A stretch of DNA of 64,000 nucleotides from Intoshia linei (taxonomy: Eukaryota > Orthonectida > Rhopaluridae), in NCBI GenBank assembly GCA_001642005.1, contig LWCA01000004.1:1-64000 (forward strand), given 5' to 3'. Both the position numbers and the translations under genes were made by a program. The notes below the pieces were generated by a model. The model was not told the origin of the DNA. It searched no databases and saw only the letters and a program-made list of their open reading frames with translations. Each line of letters opens with the position of its first letter. Within the stretch, counting starts at the first letter, position 1. Of the stretch, positions 1 to 14,100 are shown piece after piece.

Positions 1-76
1 TGGGGTCTTCGCAAAATAAATTTCAACCTCCCAAAGTCACATTTTACGGGTCAAAAACCCAAATTGTCAACCTAGT
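1..76 (+). mobile_element. Chimeric fragment of the Helitron-like family, 3' end
   Basis: Bases 20-66 match the internal segment found elsewhere in this family (AATTTCAACCTCCCAA ... GGGTCAAAAACCC). They are joined directly to the last ten bases of the family 3' end, TCAACCTAG, followed by T. The hairpin normally found just upstream of the end is missing, so this is a deleted or recombined copy. Confidence 0.45.
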
Positions 77-262
77 TAATTATATAATTATTTGAATTTA
101 CAATTTTATTTCTTACAATAATTCGACAATTTAGTATTAATATTTATTTTTAAGATACCATTTAAGATTTCTTTTGTGAAAAATTTATATGCATGTGGAC
201 GGAAATGTAATAAAATACAATTAAAACAATAAATTTACTGTACCTGTACTATAAAAAATTAC

Positions 263-1005
263 TCAATATAACCCAATATCTGCGCAGGTTCAATGATATA
301 TTTTACATCATGATAACGTGTACTCCTAATGGTAGCAATATTTCGACACGATATGAGGCGGCATTTCATTAAATATTTACCAATAGTTTGACCAGGTGTA
401 ATTCCATTATGATAGGATAGTAAATATGCCTTTAATAAAATAAACATAAATGAAATATTGGAGTACCAACTCATGTAAGTAACGGACATAAAAAAATTAA
501 AGTTCAATTTCATTCAAATTATGAAATTAGAATTAAAACTTTAAATAATAAATATTAATAATTAAACGAACCTCTAAAAACGTCATAATCATACGATACA
601 TGAGTCCCATAATGATGAAAAAGATAATTTCCTGCATTTCAAACATATTTTCATAAAATCCAACCATGATTGTTCTAATAAAATAGTTGAAAATACTAAA
701 ATGTTAAAAGCTAATTTACTTACACAAAATTTCTGTAGGTAGAGATACGTGTAAGTAAAATGACTTGAAAAATAAAGAGTAAAAGCGTGTCAATGATTTC
801 AGCAAAGCACCGTCGCCACATGGGAGTAAGTTTATACAAAGTGACGCCATCTATTCAGATTGAATTACAAAAATAAGCATTTACTAGACTGTGGATCGCC
901 TTCAACATTACATACTTCCTTTTCCTTGTTTAAGTTACGTATTCGCTCCATGTACACGTACTGTCTTAAATCGGACATGTACATTTTTCTTTTGGAATCA
1001 TTCAT
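263..1005 (-). CDS. FAM8A1: RDD-family membrane protein, FAM8A1-like, 5' exons (partial)
   Basis: Four minus-strand exons join in consistent phase: 1005-912 (ATG at 1005), 850-724, 674-572 and 429-263, the last leaving the window. The peptide has an RDD-type opening, LTPMWRRCFAEIIDTLLLF (xPxWRRxxAExID), a second hydrophobic stretch around IIFFIIMGLMYRMI, then NGITPGQTIGKYLMKCRLIS, matching the GGATPGKxxMGLRVxS element of RDD proteins. In animals the RDD protein is FAM8A1, a multi-pass ER protein that works with the HRD1 ubiquitin-ligase complex in ER-associated degradation (family knowledge). The donors of exons 1 and 4 are the least certain. The C-terminal RDD helices must lie left of base 1. 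No stop codon interrupts the joined exons. Confidence 0.6.
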
Positions 1006-1202
1006 TTTAATAAAATGTATTAATTATAAACTAACTTTATGTTTTATTTTCATCAGATACATTAAAAATTTTATAAAATTAAATATAAGTCATCAAATTC
1101 AATGAGTCACTGGTTCCTCAATAACTATAGCTACGTGATGTATCTCCAATCAATTTTGTCGATGACTCAACATTTTTAATTTAAAACTAAGTAAACCTAA
1201 AT

Positions 1203-1275
1203 ACAGAACCGAATCTACTAAGCTCCGGTCACGAAAATGGTGCTAAAAAAAGTTTCGCAAACGATGCGTAGTATT
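1203..1275 (+). repeat. Dispersed repeat A
   Basis: This stretch shares an opening (AAxCTACxAAGCTC) and a core GCAAACGATGCGTAGT with a copy at about 30646-30725, and in reverse orientation with about 56890-56970. Nothing else is recognised between 1006 and 2085. Confidence 0.45.
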
Positions 1276-2085
1276 ATATAGCCTTAGTCACGTCGACAAG
1301 GCTCTTGAATTGAGATTTTAAATCTGACACATAAAATAGTTGTAGAATATTCAAGAATATAATTTATTTAATGCTCAATTTCAAAAATGGGTCCATTCTG
1401 TAAAAATGTCGTGGAAGCCCAAAGAGAGACATCAGTGTACGGTCGGGCAAATTTGAAAATCGGAGAAACATTGGCAAATGAGTGTATTTTTTAACATGTA
1501 ATACACCGATGGGTGTCTGCGTCTATCATTAGTACCTTTTAAACAATTTAAACTGCCTAGAAGTGGAATGTAAATGAATAGAGGATTTAAATTATTAGTG
1601 CTATATTTTTTAACCTACATACTAAAACTATAGGAAACTTACGTAGATATTACATAAACATCGAAATTTTTATGGATTATAGATAAATTAGATTGTAATC
1701 AAATCAACAAACATACTGAATATACTTTTGTATTTAAACTTATACAAGAAAAGACATAGCTTCATGAAATTTGTGATTTTAATTTTTTTTTCTTATTCAA
1801 CAATTTTTAAAGGTATATATTTCAGTGTGAAATTTATTTATAGAATCTTAGTGTATAATTTAGAATTCAGTGGAGATTTAATAATGTGATATGTGATGTT
1901 TTAAATATGATTCAGCAGAATTATCTCAATGGAAATTCTACAGAACTGAAGGAATATGGCTCCTTGAAGGTATTTATATGGTTTTACGTTCATTATTGGC
2001 TTAATACGCCAATGATATTTGAGATAGCAGTGTTTTCCAACGTTTTTTCTGTCATCGCATATTTTTTATCATATTATATAGGATA

Positions 2086-3115
2086 CTAGGTTGATTGTAA
2101 TGTACTACGTACAAACAGCACCTAGCTCTGCCGAGGGGACATTTTTATTATACCAAAAAAATAAATTCACGTTGAAATCTAACTAAAAGAATCCTACTAT
2201 TCACTATTATCCATCCTTTAAAGGAGTGGTTCCGAAATTTGTTTCAGGTGAAACCATCATATCACATTATTTTGTACTTTAAAGTGAATTATCCCATTTT
2301 AATTTTTTGTTTAACATTTGCGTAAAGAATTTTAAAAACAATTGTTATCCCATTTTTTTAATTTATTAGACAGAATGTGTGTATAATATTAAAAATAAAG
2401 TAAAAACAGTCCAATCCTAAAAATTATCATAAATAGCATAAATTCCAGAAAAAACAAAATGATAAAAACCTATTTTGTCATTTTCAATGTTATGGTATAT
2501 ATTCAGTACCAATTTAATAAATACTTAAAAATACCAATTATGTATCAATAATGAACGGAATCAGCACTTTATAAACATATTTCAGGTGAATTTTACCAAA
2601 ATTGCAAAGGATTGTAATAAATATAAAAATGATAATAACAAAGTTGTATTACTTTTAGTTTCGTTGTTGTAGTTTAAATTTGAAACAAAATGTTTTGAAA
2701 ATGACAATTTGAAATTGAAAAATTGTATAGCAATGAAAAAAATCCGAAGGAATGAATTATATAGATTTTCACCCATATGTCTTTATTGGAAATGTGTAGA
2801 GGTTCAAGGCACATTTTTTTGAAATTGTACGATCAATATTTACATTTTCAATTTTTATTTTAATCGAATTATTTGAAAAATTTTGGTTGATAATACATTA
2901 AAAATTATTTTTCAATGCATAGATTTCTGGGGTTGAAATTTTGTATTTATATTAACTGGAATAAGCTCTACCAGAAGAATATTTTTTTTTAAATTTAAAT
3001 TTATGTTAATGTTTATGATTTTAAAATCCGTATCAGCGTATATATTTTTTTAAATTCAAATTAAGATGTGAGTTTGGGAAGTTGAAATTTATTTTGCCAA
3101 CACCCCTGGAAAAAA
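2086..3115 (-). mobile_element. Long non-autonomous Helitron-like copy
   Basis: Read on the minus strand, the copy ends at CTAG (2089-2086) followed by T. The TGTACGTAGTACA hairpin lies 11 bases upstream and the CTCGGCAGAGCTAGGTGCTG block before it. The interior resembles the copies at 38987-39990 and, reversed, 18055-18878 and 23117-24845. The 5' TC terminus is not recognisable, so the right border is approximate. It encodes no protein. Confidence 0.6.
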
Positions 3116-6100
3116 TGGTAACTTTTAAATCACGTTAAAATTTAAAAGGCTTCTAAATCGCAAAAGAGCAGGTTTAATCATGCAGATGGATAATACATTT
3201 ATTTAAAAAAAGGGGAATCTGTATATTACTCTTACAAAAAATTGTATTTATATTCTATTCTATTTACTCTTTACTATTTAGCAAACCAATTTTTTAAAAT
3301 TAATTATTTTAAATTAAATTTTTAGAAAATATTGAATTAAAAAAATAATTAATGAATTTCCATTGTAAAAATTGATTTTTTGATAAGATAGATTTTAATT
3401 ATTTTATAATAAATTTTACAATTTGTATTAGATTTTATTGCAATTTAAGATTTAATTTAAAGGTTTTATCTGTTTTTTCTAGTTTTAAATTCAATAAAAT
3501 AAATAAAAATAATATATTACAATTCTTAATTGTTTGTGTAATGGAAATGTATGTGTATAAACGATTTAGTTAATTTTATTATAAGTCGTTATAGGTTGAT
3601 AATATAGAATAAATAAGGAGATAGTAAACTAAAGTTTACTACAGTTTGTATTCTTAAGATAATAATTATGTATCATTCATAGTATATTAATTTCATTCTA
3701 TTATATTGTTTTGGTTCGTTGAATTATCGTTATTTTACTTTATATAATTATGTTTATTGTTTAACCGTTCCTATAACGACATACTATCAATACCGCTATA
3801 AATATTGAAATACTAAAATTGGCGGTATTGAGAAGTCACTGACTGTATTACTGTTATACTGAGTTACTGTATATTGCCTTAAATATAAGTTTGATATTAA
3901 AATTTAATTATACAATTTAGTTTGTTTTAATATTTGTTAAAGTATATTAAAAAGTTTCGTACGATAAAAATAAAAACAAGAGTTTCTCAAGACTTAAATT
4001 TTGGTCTGTAAACTGTAAAGAATTAACAAGTCGAGATTTAGTAATTGAACCAGTAAATGTTCGTTATATCATAAAATACGTTTTCAATATTATTTTTTGT
4101 AAAAGATATGATTTACAACATTTTTCATTAAAAACATCATTTTTGTCAAAAAGTCAAATAGAACATTATAACTCTAACAATGCGATTTATAGAAACTTTT
4201 AGTTTTATATTTTAAATTAATAGCTAGTAAAAGAAATTGCGAGTTATAGAGTTGGCGAGTTGTAGAGAGAATACTGTACGTATTTTCTATTAAAGCATAA
4301 ATGCTGATTTACTAATAATTTAATAATGTTAATAATTTTGAATTTTATCAGAAACTTGAATTTAACCGATTTCTTGAAAATTAAAAATTAATTGTTATCA
4401 CGTATATTTGAAATTTGAAATTTACTACATAAAATAATTTCATAAGGTTCAATTATTCAAATTTTGAACTGCTTTGCGCGGGGGTTTTTTGAATCCCTTT
4501 TCAATAATTCTTTTTGCATTGCTTTATATTTACACTCCTCCGCATCGTATGTGGGTGTAATTTTAAATTTTCAAAAAAAACTGATAAAATTCACGCTTCG
4601 AGTGACCATATGGTCACATACGCTGAACAACAATTACATATTTATTTTTCATTTTACATATTTTCATTTTCATTAAATTTTTCAAAAATATCGGAAACAA
4701 TAGAGAATGAATGTATTCTTGATATCGTTTATCTAAAATTGAAAATATCTTTGTAGAATTTAAGAAAAAAGTCCTTAATGTTGACCATTATCATTTGACG
4801 GTCAATATTTGCTGGGAGTTTTCAGTTTATTTATCCACTACCACGGATTACTGAAAGAAAATGAATCTAACTTATAATTTAAAATTTTATTTTGATTATC
4901 TCACAATTTAAATTTTAATTCATCTAAATTGCCAATGCGCTGCCTTGAATGACGCAATTCGCCACATGTGGCGCATCACCCATAGGTTGGCCACCATGTG
5001 TAATTTAATGTATTAATTATTATTTACAGTGTCAATAATATAAAAATTCAGTTTTAGTAATAATTTATAATAAACTACCCTTGGCGGTGATTTGGTCAAC
5101 GTTAAAAAGTCTAATTTAGACTAATTTTTTACGTATATTTTGTGCACGAAATGTGTAAAACTTTGAACAACCGTACTTAAAAATGTTATTTTAAGTATCA
5201 TTTGAAACAAGTTCATTAGTAAATTAGTTCAAATTGGATTAAACACAGTTTGACGTTTAATTGTAAACATAATAAGAAACGAAATGGGGTTATTACTAAT
5301 AATACTAAACCAGTTAAAATTATGATTAATAGTATTAAAATTGATAGTATACATTTTAAATTGTTATGTCATTATCACTTTTAACTTTTAACTTTTAACT
5401 TTTAACTTGAAATCACTCATGTGCATCATTATCTTCTTAATTGTATGGTACTAAAAATTAAACTGTTGGACATGAATATCATTGACAACCCACACTACAA
5501 ACAATTGATTAACAAATTATATCATACCTCATCAAGTTACCAGACAACCAGTCAATAATGTACTTTTAAGTTAAATGTAAAGCCAACATTTATCTCCTTG
5601 ATTTACACATTTATCTACACAACAATAGAAAAAATTTAGAAGAAATCAAAATTTTTGGCCAAAATAGATAATTGTGCCGTGGTTTGTATTACTTAAAATG
5701 TTTGTTTCATGCTCTATTAGATACTTTAAACAAAAGAATTATCTCATGTGTTGTAGATATTTAAAAAAAATGTTGTTTCCCTCATTTTATCAGTTTATTT
5801 GTTTTGCAAGAATATAATTTAATAGTTAAATCATCACTCAATATTAAATACATTCGATTAAATTTTAAAATAAAAAATTGAACGTTTTAATCAAGGTAAT
5901 ATTTAGACTTGAGTCCAATCTCTTCAATAGTAAACTAAATCGAAGGATTTTAATTTTTTATAATTCTTTATTTTATTTGATAGTACATGTGTATATTTTG
6001 TTTTTAATATTGAAGTTGATTTATATATTTATAAAATTAATCAATACGTATTTATAAAAGCAAATATTACATATGTATATATTAAATACATTGTGATTGT

Positions 6101-6169
6101 TAATACGTTAAGTAAATATTCATGTTGTCATTTAAAGAAGTATTATATAATTTTGCTTTTTAGAAAAAA
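3116..6169. other. Gene-free AT-rich intergenic stretch
   Basis: No coding region or element is supported here. Two minor features stand out: a perfect 12-base palindrome GCCACATGTGGC near 4960-4973, and about four tandem copies of a 7-base unit (ACTTTTA) at about 5379-5407. The last few hundred bases should hold the promoter of the first OATP gene, but no clear core motif is visible. Confidence 0.5.
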
Positions 6170-9100
6170 ATGAATAATTCTGTATCAAAAATCAATGATT
6201 CTAGAATTACGATGGACAAAGCAATTAAAGTTTACAGATATGGTTTTTGTGGATGGTCACCAGATTGTTTTCAAAAATTGAATAATTCTATATTTTTATT
6301 GGTGTGTTTATGTCTAGTAGCCCTTTTACAAGGTTGTTAAAATTTTTATGTTATACTATTTTTACACTCTTTTAGGTATGGTTATTAATGGGTTTGTCAG
6401 TGTGGCAATTTCTACTTTGGAAAAAAGATATGGATTGACCAGTCTTCAAACTGGGATTCTAGCAGCTTTTTATGATATCGTTATTGTTGTAGTCGTCATT
6501 CCAGTCACATATTTTGCCACCAAAACTAACAAAATTAAAATTATCGGTCGGTATTTTCTATCATAATAATTATTATTTAATGTTATTTCAATTGAATAAT
6601 TTTTCAATTTATTATTGTTTTTTTTAAATTTTTATTAAATTTAAGTTGTTCATATTTTTAATGTCAAATAAATAAGATAAATTATTTCCCATTAATTATT
6701 AAGGTTTATAGGTGTAAGCATCATTCTTATGGGAATTGGATCATTGATATTTATTTTACCACAGTTTATTACACCGGCATATGAGTACCAGAATAATTCT
6801 CTTACATCATCAAATTTTTGTACAAATGCAACAGGTAAATTATATTATTAACATAAACATGATTTCAAATCTAAACTGTCATTCATAATATATGCCTGAT
6901 GAATACTGGTGACCACTAACGAACCTGCCAAGCTCGAGGCAATAAACCCTTTAAATAAATTTGACGGAAAAGATGATTAGTGTCTCATAGTCCTTAGTTA
7001 TCTCTTCAATTCACTTGAAATTTTAAATATAAGTAATTAATAAAACAAAATAGTTATGATATTCAAGGATGGTTAATTTGCAAAACTGAAGGCTATTTTA
7101 AAAAAAATCGTTATCTATATAATATCAAAATATTAACTAGAATAAGCTGTATCAGGATAATGTTTTTTTAATTGTATGACCGTTAATTATTTCAAATTTT
7201 TTGTTTAACAATTAATAATATTGTTAATAAAGTAAAATATACAATAAAAAAAATGAATACTAAAGTGCTTTTTTGACCATGAAGACGTCACTTTATCAGA
7301 TTTAAATTTTTTCTGTGTGTTAACTGAATATAATTGTACCTTCTGTAATTTTTTTAATAATTTTATAGTTTTTTCTCGATTACAAGAAGTCTTCTCTTAT
7401 TCGAGAGTAGAAGGAAAAATGCTTATAATCAAAAACAAGCAGTCCTTGAAAAATATAAAAAATACACTAAAAGTTTTTTTCTAATTAGTATAAACTTATA
7501 AATTAGACATTCTATTGTATGGGAAGTTATTTATTAGAAATAGATTGATATGTTGTCTATTTTTTGTTTAAAGTTCATTCTTTCGAATACAAACAGAAAG
7601 TTCTTATATTCAAATTTTATTGAGTTAAAAATTTCACTGAAAATTTATATTTCAGGGGTCTGATTATAATCGAGAAAAGACAGTAGGGTTGTTTTAATTT
7701 AAAAAAAAGGTTAATCTCAGTTTTTAATAGTGAAAATAATCTTTTTTGATTATGCAATTTATGAAAATACTTATGAATTTGGGTTGTGTAAAATTCTATG
7801 ATTTTCTTAAGTTTTACAAAAAGGGATAATTTGTGGTTTTTATCGTGAAAATATAAGATTTTGAAATTAAAAATGATTATAATGTAGATCAAGTTAAAAA
7901 TTTTTATCACAAGGTGTATTTATAATACTACAACGGGTTTGAATTTAAAAAAAGGACAATTGGGTTTTTGACCTTGAAGAACTCAATTTATGAAAATGAA
8001 ATTTGCGGTTAAATAAGACTCTCGAAAAACTGTAATAGAAATATGGAATTTTTAAATTTTTTGTCTACAAGTGAAATTGGCTGCATATCACTGATCTACT
8101 ACTGATTATAATTATAATAATAATTTATATTTAGAAAGCATTCAAAGCACTTGCGTCGAAAACGGTTATACTGGAGCACACATATACGTTATATTAATGA
8201 TTGGTCAATTAATTCACGGTGTTTCATGTTCAACAATATTCACCATCACATATATAATAATTGACGAAAATACAAATCACAAACAATCATCTGTGTACAC
8301 TGGAATATTTTACGGGTTTGGCGTTTTTGGACCAGCCCTCGGTTACATTATTGGAGGATTTCTCTTGAAAGTACATGGAGACTTTTATCGAATTATTTTG
8401 TAATTTTATCTTAATATACATTGCTAAATTAATATATAATATATTAATTATGACCTAATAATATATTAATTAATAAATTATATGTTTGATATTTATTTAG
8501 ACCTGAACATTTAAATCCAGATGACAGAAATTGGTACGGAGGTTGGTGGATTGGTTTCTTGGTGGCCAGTATACTGTGTTTTATTTCTTCAATACCGCTT
8601 TTTGGATTTGGACCTCATTTACCAAGTAATAATTCAATCTTAAATGATTATAACCAGGTCCGTGAATAGGGTATATGATTGTGACCGATCATTTACTACC
8701 TACTATTTCATATATATCATATATTATGTTTTTTTAATCTAGATGTGTCCCAGGCACTGTTGGCTCTCTAGGGTCTCGTGTAAGCATTTAGTTAACCTTA
8801 TATCTATTAATTTTCTTACAATATTGGGTATATTTAATTACCACTATGATCTTTGTAAATACAATTTCTTACAAATACACAATTGCATTGAAATCTATTT
8901 AATTTTAATTATGCATATTAATTTACACTGCATGTTGACAAAATTTAATTATTGGCGTAAATATAATATAAGATAAACTATACAGGATTATTTCTTTAAC
9001 TTTAATTTTATTCTCAAAAAATTATTTAAGTATAATTTGTCTAAAGTTTTAAAATTTTATAAATTTAGATTTTGAAAAATTACACAACGAGCGAATCTCT

Positions 9101-10880
9101 GAAGCTCACACAGCTTCAGATGAATGTACGGTTCAAATGACTTTTGGTAATAGTTTGAGTGAATTACCTGCAGCAGTGAAAAGATTGCTTTTTAATCCTA
9201 CTTACATGTTACTTGTGATAGGAGATGCGCTAGACGCATTTTTGTTAAATGGTTTTGTCATATTTGCTCCAAAATATTTGGAAACGCAGTTCAATATTAC
9301 TCCAAGCAAGGCTTCTATTTTTGCAGGTAATTTTTTAAATTAATGGTACTGAAAGGTTTACGTATATAGTTGAACCTGTCAATAATAAACACTAAATTTC
9401 AAATTTTTGACAGATTCATTATTAAACATTTTTAGACATATTCACCTTAACATACATGATAATTAAAATTTTACGTTTTTTTAAAATTCTGTGACTCTTT
9501 TCGTTTTTAAACAAAGAGTAATTTGTTTTAAAATATACGATCTGTCTCTAATTTCGTATCTTAGAACCAAAACTTAGAATCTTCTTAATGGACAAATTTT
9601 TAATAAGTTTGCATGGGTTTTTAACATTGATTAGTACGGTATAACTAGGATTTATTAATCGCACTAATCTGGTTTTAGTAATTTTATTTTGAATTTCCGG
9701 AAATGAAAATGACAATTACTAATAGTGACTTTTTCTAATATCCTAATGTGGTAAAATATATTAAGCATTCTATTTTGATAAATAAGAAACATTTTGTATC
9801 AATAATGAATGGATTCAGCCCATAGGGTTAAAGCTTTTATCAGATGTAGGAATATTGTAAAATTAAAGTAAATTTCAAAATGATAATAACAATGTTACAA
9901 TTCAGTTGATTTTAAACTTTAAAAATGTTCCAGTATACAATATTAATTTAGGAATTTCTCTTGTTCCAGGCGGAGTAACTGGTACAATAATTAGTGGAAT
10001 AATAATTAGGAAGATGCACGTTAAAAATAAAATTAGATTTGGGGCTGTAATGTTTTTCATATCGATACCTTTAATATTTGCATTCATGATGCAATGCCCT
10101 GAACAACCGATAGCTGGTATAAACAAGTCTTACATATCTGCGAACCAAACAAAGTAACATTTAATTATATATGTTCAATTTTTTTCTAGTTCTTTCGATT
10201 TAAAAGATAAGTGTAATGTTAATTGTGGATGTAAAGTTGAATACGAAGACATTGTATGCCATTATTACCCAGGATCTAGTAAACCGGTAATAGCATATGC
10301 TTCACATTGTTGGGCCGGTTGTGTGGGACCTAACCCTACAGCAAAAAACTGTACTTGTCTACCAGTCGGATCAACGTTATTAACCAATGATGAATGTAAT
10401 GCAAAAACTGATCAATGTCCATATTTCTATCCTTTCTTGGTATGCTTATTCGTATTGGTTTTCTTTACATTTATGGCAGCTACTCCAACAGTACAGGTAA
10501 AACAATTTATTATTTATATGATTTCGAAATTTTAAAATTTATTTAATTTTAATATTTAGGGAATAATGCGATGTGTGCCATTTTCGCAGAGATCTTTAGC
10601 GATAGGATTCGGTTGGCTTATAGCTAGAATAATTGGTACAATACCGGGACCAATAGTGTTTGGAAAAATGATTGACTTTTCATGCTTAATTGAATCAGAT
10701 TGTGGAAATTGTGTTTACTACAATACAACCAAGTTAATGGTACTTACACTATCATTCGGTTTCATCCTACGGGCGGCAGCATTCATAATGTTTTTGATGG
10801 CTGCCATTTTTTACAAACCATCCGATAACTCAATCAGTCAAACGAATTTCGATTTAGACACTATATCTAAAGCTGAATAA
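6170..10880 (+). CDS. Organic anion transporting polypeptide (OATP/SLCO family), gene 1
   Basis: Nine exons join with matching phases: 6170-6332, 6376-6546, 6712-6834, 8135-8399, 8501-8625, 9069-9326, 9952-10153, 10190-10496 and 10560-10880, giving 644 aa, a usual OATP length. OATPs are 12-helix plasma-membrane carriers of organic anions such as steroid conjugates (family knowledge). Visible hallmarks are STLEKRYGL in TM2, the family signature as DDRNWYGGWWIGFL at about residues 248-261, and a large extracellular loop (about 437-510) with ten cysteines in Kazal-like spacing (CNVNCGC ... CWAGC ... NCTC). The C-terminal IPGPIVFGKMID motif is also conserved. The ATG is the first in frame after a stop and starts a short cytoplasmic tail. 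A polyadenylation signal AATAAA follows near 10937. It is the intact partner of the tandem gene downstream. Substrate cannot be assigned. Confidence 0.9.
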
Positions 10881-11107
10881 TTAGTATTTGAGATTAAAAT
10901 ATATTAAAAATGTAAATACATGATGTATAAATTTAAATAAAGTTTATTTATTATTTACTTAATATTTATTCAAGTTAAGTTTAATGAATTCTTCTATAGG
11001 GTTTCCATCATGGGTATCAACTTTTTAATACTAATTAGAAATACCAAACTATTTCTGTTTTTAGCAATATGTTAATATTAAGAAACCAATCGTAGTCGGG
11101 GATATTT

Positions 11108-14100
11108 ATGCAAATCATGACGGATATGAACAGCAGAATAAAAAAAAATATACATTTGGTTATGGTAAATGGAGGCCAGAATTCTTACAGAAATTTAATA
11201 ATGCTTATTTTCTTATTTTTCTTCTTTGTATTGTCAACATTTTACAAGGTATTATATTATATCAGATATTTACAAACGGGTAGTGATTACAATATAATTA
11301 GTGTAACTTTGATTAATGCAAGACCTTGGAAATGAAAATCCTATAAAATTTGAATTAACTATCAGATCTTAGTTTTTAGGGCCCTAATTTATAAAAATAA
11401 TGTAAATATTTTTGGGGTAACTTTATATAATTATAGTGAAGACTTACTACAACATCATTTACGAATTCAATGCGCAGTTCAATTGGTACACTTTCTATAT
11501 GTATTATTAATATTCCACTTACTAAAACGGGATTTACGATCACGACACAAAAACATTTGCGCTTAGTAAGTCTTCACTGCACTTGTAAATTAGACAATAA
11601 ATTGGTTTTTCAATAATAATCATTTCCTTGATGGTGTTGGCCCTACACCATCTACACTGTATGTATGTCATTTGATACGTATCGTTTTATATATTAGTAT
11701 GTTTCCTTGAATTCTCTCCTGACAAGATATGACTGGTTTTATCATTTATAATTGAAATATAGGCATGGTTGTGGCCGGTTTAATCAGTATTTCATTGACA
11801 ACTTTGGAAAAAAGATTTGGATTGACTAGCAAAATGACTGGATTTGTAGCAGTATCGTGTGACATAACAGTTGTTACAGTGTTAATGCCAGTTACAGCTT
11901 ATGGAACCTATTTTCACAAAATAAGAATGATCGGTAAAAATTATTATTATTAAACTCAGAGCTGCGGAGAGCCAACGAAAGAACCAGTATAAATGCAAAT
12001 TAGACCATACAATGTAGGTGTATCACCAATGTATGAGGCATTGCATAAAAACAAAATAGAATTTAATTTTCTATCCATAGCTAAATCTTTAATTAAAATG
12101 AATTTAATCATCAAATTTCAAATAAAAATTTTAATTTAGCATGAGACTATAAATTAATAATATAAAAAAAATTATAATTACATTTAAGAAAATTAAAATT
12201 GTCCTTTTGACAGTGATGTTTGAGATTTATGATAAAAAACTCTATTTTAAACGAAGTATTGAATCCATTGTTTATCTATAACTATCTAATCTATTCAAAG
12301 TATTGAAAATAAAATGCTTTATTTCATAAGAACTTAAATATCACCACGAGTACGAGGATGGAGACCTCTGTTCAATGCTATTATTATTTAATTTAACAAT
12401 ATTTGTCAAGTCAAACGTTGTTAAATCAGAGAGATAATAATTGTACTGTATTGATCATGACGGTTAAAGAGAAAATTAAAAGAAATTATAAACCTATAAT
12501 GACACCTACCCTGTTTATATTTTGCAATCGGTATCACTGCCTTATTAAAATATTTTTATTAACGTTACAAAGTTTCACTTTTGCTCCTAAAAACTTGATA
12601 GACCTATAATATTACGGCTTGGTTAAGAATACAATGTTAATTTTGAATGATTGAATTTAAAAAATGAAATTATTTTATTTTCTTAATATAGCAAGCAGTG
12701 CAATTTTTCTTGCAATTGGATCAGTTTTATTCATTATGCCACAAATGATTAGTAAACCCTACAATATAACGGAGTTTTCTTCATTAACCTATGATGTTTG
12801 TGACAAAACTGTTACTAGAGGTATATTTATGTTAAATTATTGAATTTTCACATCATTTGTGAAAATTAATAACTTGTCTTATTTGTGTAGCATAAAAATA
12901 CGTATATTGCTTTGCCGTAGACTTAGCTTTCTAAAAATAATAATTTAAATATTATTTAACTGCACGTCTTTATAATTATTCACTTCATGTTTTTAAAATT
13001 ATGTTTTATAGTTGAAATTTTAAATACAGTATACTTAAGTTTAAACTAAATTTCAAAATCCATGGTTATAAAGTTTTTGAATTACAAAATCAATTCTATT
13101 AAGTAAAGTGACCAGAAAAAATAAGTACTATCAATTTTAGTTTGTTACTGTTAAATGTAAAGCAAAACTACTTATCTATAATGACAAATAAAACTTTTTG
13201 GCTTATTATTTAATCCAAATAAACTATAAAATAGTACGTATTTTTCTAATCACTTTAGTTCAGTGTAAAAATTATTAATATAATACAATAAATTTAACAT
13301 TAGTGTAATAATTAGGGAAATTTATTTATGACTCAAAAATTAAAAAAAAATATAACATTTCCCAAAAATAATATGACTTTTTATGACAAATTCATTTATT
13401 ATTGTACAGCGGATCCCAAATGAAGATACTGGAACCCCTAAGGACCCTAAAAAATATTTTAGAGTGCCAGCTCGTCTGATACTATGACTCATAAATTATA
13501 TATATTTACTATATATTAATTAAATTAATAATAATTATATATGAATGATTAGAATGATTTAGGCATTTAAAAATAAAAAATTAACTAACATTAATAACAT
13601 CAATTGTTTTTGTATAGGGTATTCATTTTATTACTATATTCTTGAATATATTGGTCAACTTTAGTAATAATCACTATCACTAACAAAAAATTAATTCAAA
13701 ATAATATTTTCTATGAGTTAAATATAAGTTAATCTATTTATATTTCTAGACTATTATTAATATAATGATTAATAATATATAATATATTAAAAACATTATA
13801 TAATAATATTTATTTACGAAATAATATATTAATCAAGATAACTAACAATCAATGTTGATTCGTAATCGTAATTCAATTGGAAGAATTTTATGGAGTTCAT
13901 TTGAAGTTTATTAACTCTTTGACGCGAAATTCCACCTATATGAGTAGTTTTAAAATCTAAAATATTAAAAACACATATGTGTGGAGTCTTAAAATTGGTA
14001 ATATTTCAAAACTACACATATGCGTGGAGTCGTAATATGAATAGTATTTAAAAACACGCCCATTTTATTTTAAATTTCATTATATTTATTTCCAATTTCG

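Noticed and set aside
860-1105. 81-codon plus-strand frame
   Set aside because: It overlaps the minus-strand first exon of the FAM8A1-like gene and shows no conserved motif.
4464-4756. Overlapping plus-strand frames of 70-80 codons
   Set aside because: Composition follows local AT-rich DNA; no motif or plausible splice context.
9902-10126. Minus-strand frame opposite OATP gene 1 exon 7
   Set aside because: Antisense shadow of a confirmed exon.
11065-11107. In-frame extension of OATP gene 2 exon 1 back to an acceptor-like TTTTTAG
   Set aside because: The peptide (DIYANHDGYEQQNKKK) does not resemble OATP starts and needs an unseen upstream exon; the MTDMNSRIKK start with a one-base shift fits gene 1 better.
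12403-12609. 68-codon frame in OATP gene 2 intron 2
   Set aside because: No similarity to OATP or any family I know; flanked by in-phase OATP exons.
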